From Methanoregulaceae archaeon (GTDB taxonomy: Archaea > Halobacteriota > Methanomicrobia > Methanomicrobiales > Methanospirillaceae), in contig DUGU01000045.1 in NCBI GenBank assembly GCA_013331215.1, positions 1 through 6,404 of the forward strand: DNA of 6,404 nt, read 5' to 3'. Below, one piece after another: positions 5,513 through 6,404 of this stretch. Made by a program: the position numbers and the translations under genes. Under the pieces are notes generated by a model. It searched no databases. It was not told where the DNA came from and saw only the letters and a list, made by a program, of their open reading frames with translations. Positions within the stretch are counted from its first letter, which is position 1. Every line of letters begins with the position of its first letter.

Positions 5513-5600
5513 TACCCGGCCGTGTCGAAACGGTCGGCTGAACGCCGATCCCCGCTTGGGGATCGATGACGGGTGCCGTCCCCGTACGGTCGGAGATCGG
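5513..5600 (+). ncRNA. Candidate structured RNA (tandem hairpins)
   Basis: Two strong hairpins follow one another at the predicted transcript start. In the first, CCGGCCGT (5516-5523) pairs with ACGGTCGG (5530-5537), 8 pairs with one G-U, around a 6-base GTCGAA loop. In the second, CGATCCCC (5546-5553) pairs perfectly with GGGGATCG (5558-5565) around a GCTT tetraloop. A smaller one follows: GACGG 5568-5572 with CCGTC 5576-5580. No open frame with a ribosome site follows. The pattern does not match tRNA, SRP RNA, RNase P RNA or a cobalamin riboswitch as I know them. The 3' end is unknown. It could also be a terminator or chance folding in GC-rich DNA. Confidence 0.3.
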
Positions 5601-5885
5601 AGAGCGAAGTCCTGACGGGAGGTGTGCGGGATAAGGATGGATCATCGCCACGACAGATGAGATACAGGGTCAATACGGAACCGTGCATGTCCCATCCCCA
5701 TACGCGGGCCGCATGCGGGGTGCTCGGCCGGATCAGGCCGACCCGGCTCGACACCTCTCTCCATTCGATCTTTTCCTCGCCCGCTGCAGGACGGGCAGGC
5801 GGCCCACCGCTGCGAACACGGCTCTCTGTGCGAAGGAGGGGCGAGCCGATCCGGTCCGGCAGATTGGGAGAATGGAATGAGAGGC

Positions 5886-5897
5886 GAGTTTTTATAC
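5886..5897 (+). promoter_or_regulatory. TATA-like element in AT-rich island
   Basis: TTTTTATA (5889-5896), preceded by GCGAG, is the closest match to a canonical archaeal TATA box in this region and predicts a start near 5918-5922. No credible gene follows: the only nearby frame (ATG 5913 to TGA 5960) has 15 codons and begins before the predicted start site. A small RNA or a dead promoter are both possible. Confidence 0.3.
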
Positions 5898-6059
5898 CCG
5901 AGTGATACCCGCATGATGCCGGAACGAGATAGTATTGGCGATCAGCATCAACGAAATTGAACCGAGAAGATATACAATCCGGGCTGGGGCACCATCTCTT
6001 CAACGATAAACTATCGACGATATCTGTTTGTACATTCGCCCACCGACACCTTCCGCGAT

Positions 6060-6116
6060 TCACACTACAGGAAGGGTGAAAAAGAAGATCGAGCCCGCGC
6101 CATGCTCAACCCATCG
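6060..6116 (-). pseudogene. Histidine kinase tail overlapping the end of the next gene
   Basis: The minus strand reads RWVEHGAGSIFFFTLPVV and then TGA (6062-6060). It matches the end of a sensor-kinase domain, with the usual SxP between VE and GAGS shortened. It overlaps the last codons of the gene at 6106-6404 in a different frame, so the kinase part directly abuts that gene's stop. No upstream kinase sequence is present. Confidence 0.55.
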
Positions 6117-6404
6117 CTGGCGGCGGCGGGTAGTACTCCACCGTCACCCCTGCCATATTCACGGCGTTAACAGATGGCGGGTGGACCTCAACGACCTCCA
6201 TCGGGCGGTCCGTGACGATCCGGATTTGATTGTCCTGCATCGCGTAGCCACGCGCCCGGTATCGGGCAAGGTCCGCTGCGTGCCCCGGCGCGTCGACGAA
6301 CTCGAGCCGCTCGGTGACTCCGAGCAGCACGGACTTCTCGGTACCGGCGAAGTTCCGGACCTCCACCTCGACCTCCGCATCGTTCCCGACCATCTGCAGC
6401 GCCC
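6106..6404 (-). CDS. Hypothetical protein, C-terminal part (runs off right edge)
   Basis: I do not recognise this gene. The frame is open to the window edge (ALQ precedes the first Met at 6393), so the visible 98 or so codons are probably its C-terminal end. The product alternates Val with charged residues (NDAEVEVEVRNF, then SVLLGVTERLEFVDAPG), continues ARYRARGYAMQDNQIRIVTDRP and ends in VTVEYYPPPPAMG. The composition suggests beta strands; no membrane segment, cysteines or catalytic motif are visible. The stop (6108-6106) lies inside the kinase tail, and the proline-rich last residues may derive from the joining event, so the natural C-terminus could differ. No ribosome site is visible before Met 6393. 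A true protein is likely from its balanced, non-repetitive composition, unlike shadow frames nearby. Confidence 0.55.
   Translation of the reverse strand, partial: ALQMVGNDAEVEVEVRNFAGTEKSVLLGVTERLEFVDAPGHAADLARYRARGYAMQDNQIRIVTDRPMEVVEVHPPSVNAVNMAGVTVEYYPPPPAMG

Larger units (their letters stand above)
5226..6059. other. Long region without a convincing protein gene
   Basis: Over 800 bases with no supportable coding sequence. Long open frames exist on the minus strand (6063 to 5512, 183 codons) and plus strand (5573-5905), but their products are rich in Arg, Pro and Ser, lack ribosome sites and show no known motif. The stretch instead holds two AT-rich promoter-like islands (about 5455-5505 and 5886-5897), a run of hairpins from 5516, another hairpin at 5724-5741 (TCGGCC pairing with GGCCGA), and a copy of the 15-bp operator-like sequence of the second cbiM. 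It may carry small RNAs or be decayed sequence. Confidence 0.45.

Noticed and set aside
5913..5960. 15-codon open frame ATGATGCCG... after the TATA-like element
   Set aside because: Too short, no ribosome site, and it begins before the predicted transcript start.
5910..5965. C/D box small RNA (ATGATG resembling a C box)
   Set aside because: No proper D box (CTGA) at a suitable distance and no terminal stem.
5512..6063. 183-codon minus-strand frame in the gene-less region
   Set aside because: No ribosome site, Arg/Ser/Pro-rich composition and no recognisable motif; it runs through both promoter-like islands.
1..6404. CRISPR array, tRNA, rRNA or insertion-sequence transposase
   Set aside because: No regularly spaced repeats, cloverleaf or T-loop signature, rRNA stretch or transposase motif was found on either strand.

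Overview
The window looks like a chromosomal piece of a methanogenic archaeon, most likely of the order Methanomicrobiales (Methanoculleus/Methanofollis-like). The reasons are a high-GC genome with short AT-rich islands that resemble archaeal TATA promoters, ATGA-overlapped operons, cobalt/nickel ECF transporter genes of the type methanogens carry for cobamides, F430 and hydrogenases, and repeated sensor-histidine-kinase tails of the PAS/HATPase type that is abundant in these genomes. The taxonomic call is inference from these features; no database search was possible.

Layout. Positions 1-130 hold the C-terminal tail of a histidine kinase on the minus strand. Positions 237-3228 (+) are a tightly overlapped four-gene operon, cbiM-cbiN-cbiQ-cbiO, encoding a complete group I ECF cobalt importer: substrate-specific CbiM, small accessory CbiN, transmembrane coupling protein CbiQ and ATPase CbiO. 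This CbiO has an extra C-terminal domain of about 110 residues. Positions 3273-3356 (-) hold a second kinase tail. Positions 3497-4479 (+) encode a second S-component pair, a CbiM/NikM-type protein plus a PDGLE-domain protein, preceded by palindromic operator-like DNA but with no CbiQ or CbiO of its own. It must therefore use the upstream CbiQO or a module elsewhere.

The right-hand part is eroded or non-coding. A Dph6-like (diphthine-ammonia ligase) gene on the minus strand (5140 to 4748) keeps only its N-terminal PP-loop part, has an in-frame TAG, and runs in frame into a third kinase tail. Positions 5226-6059 have no convincing gene. They contain two AT-rich promoter-like islands and two adjacent 8-bp hairpins starting just where transcription from the first island would begin, so a small structured RNA is possible. 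A 15-bp sequence there repeats, inverted, the operator-like sequence upstream of the second cbiM. A fourth kinase tail (6060-6116, -) meets the 3' end of an unrecognised gene that runs off the right edge (6106-6404, -).

Taken together, the working biology is transition-metal (Co and probably Ni) uptake. The genome architecture shows gene modules separated by orphan kinase 3' ends, which suggests repeated recombination or insertion at kinase paralogues.
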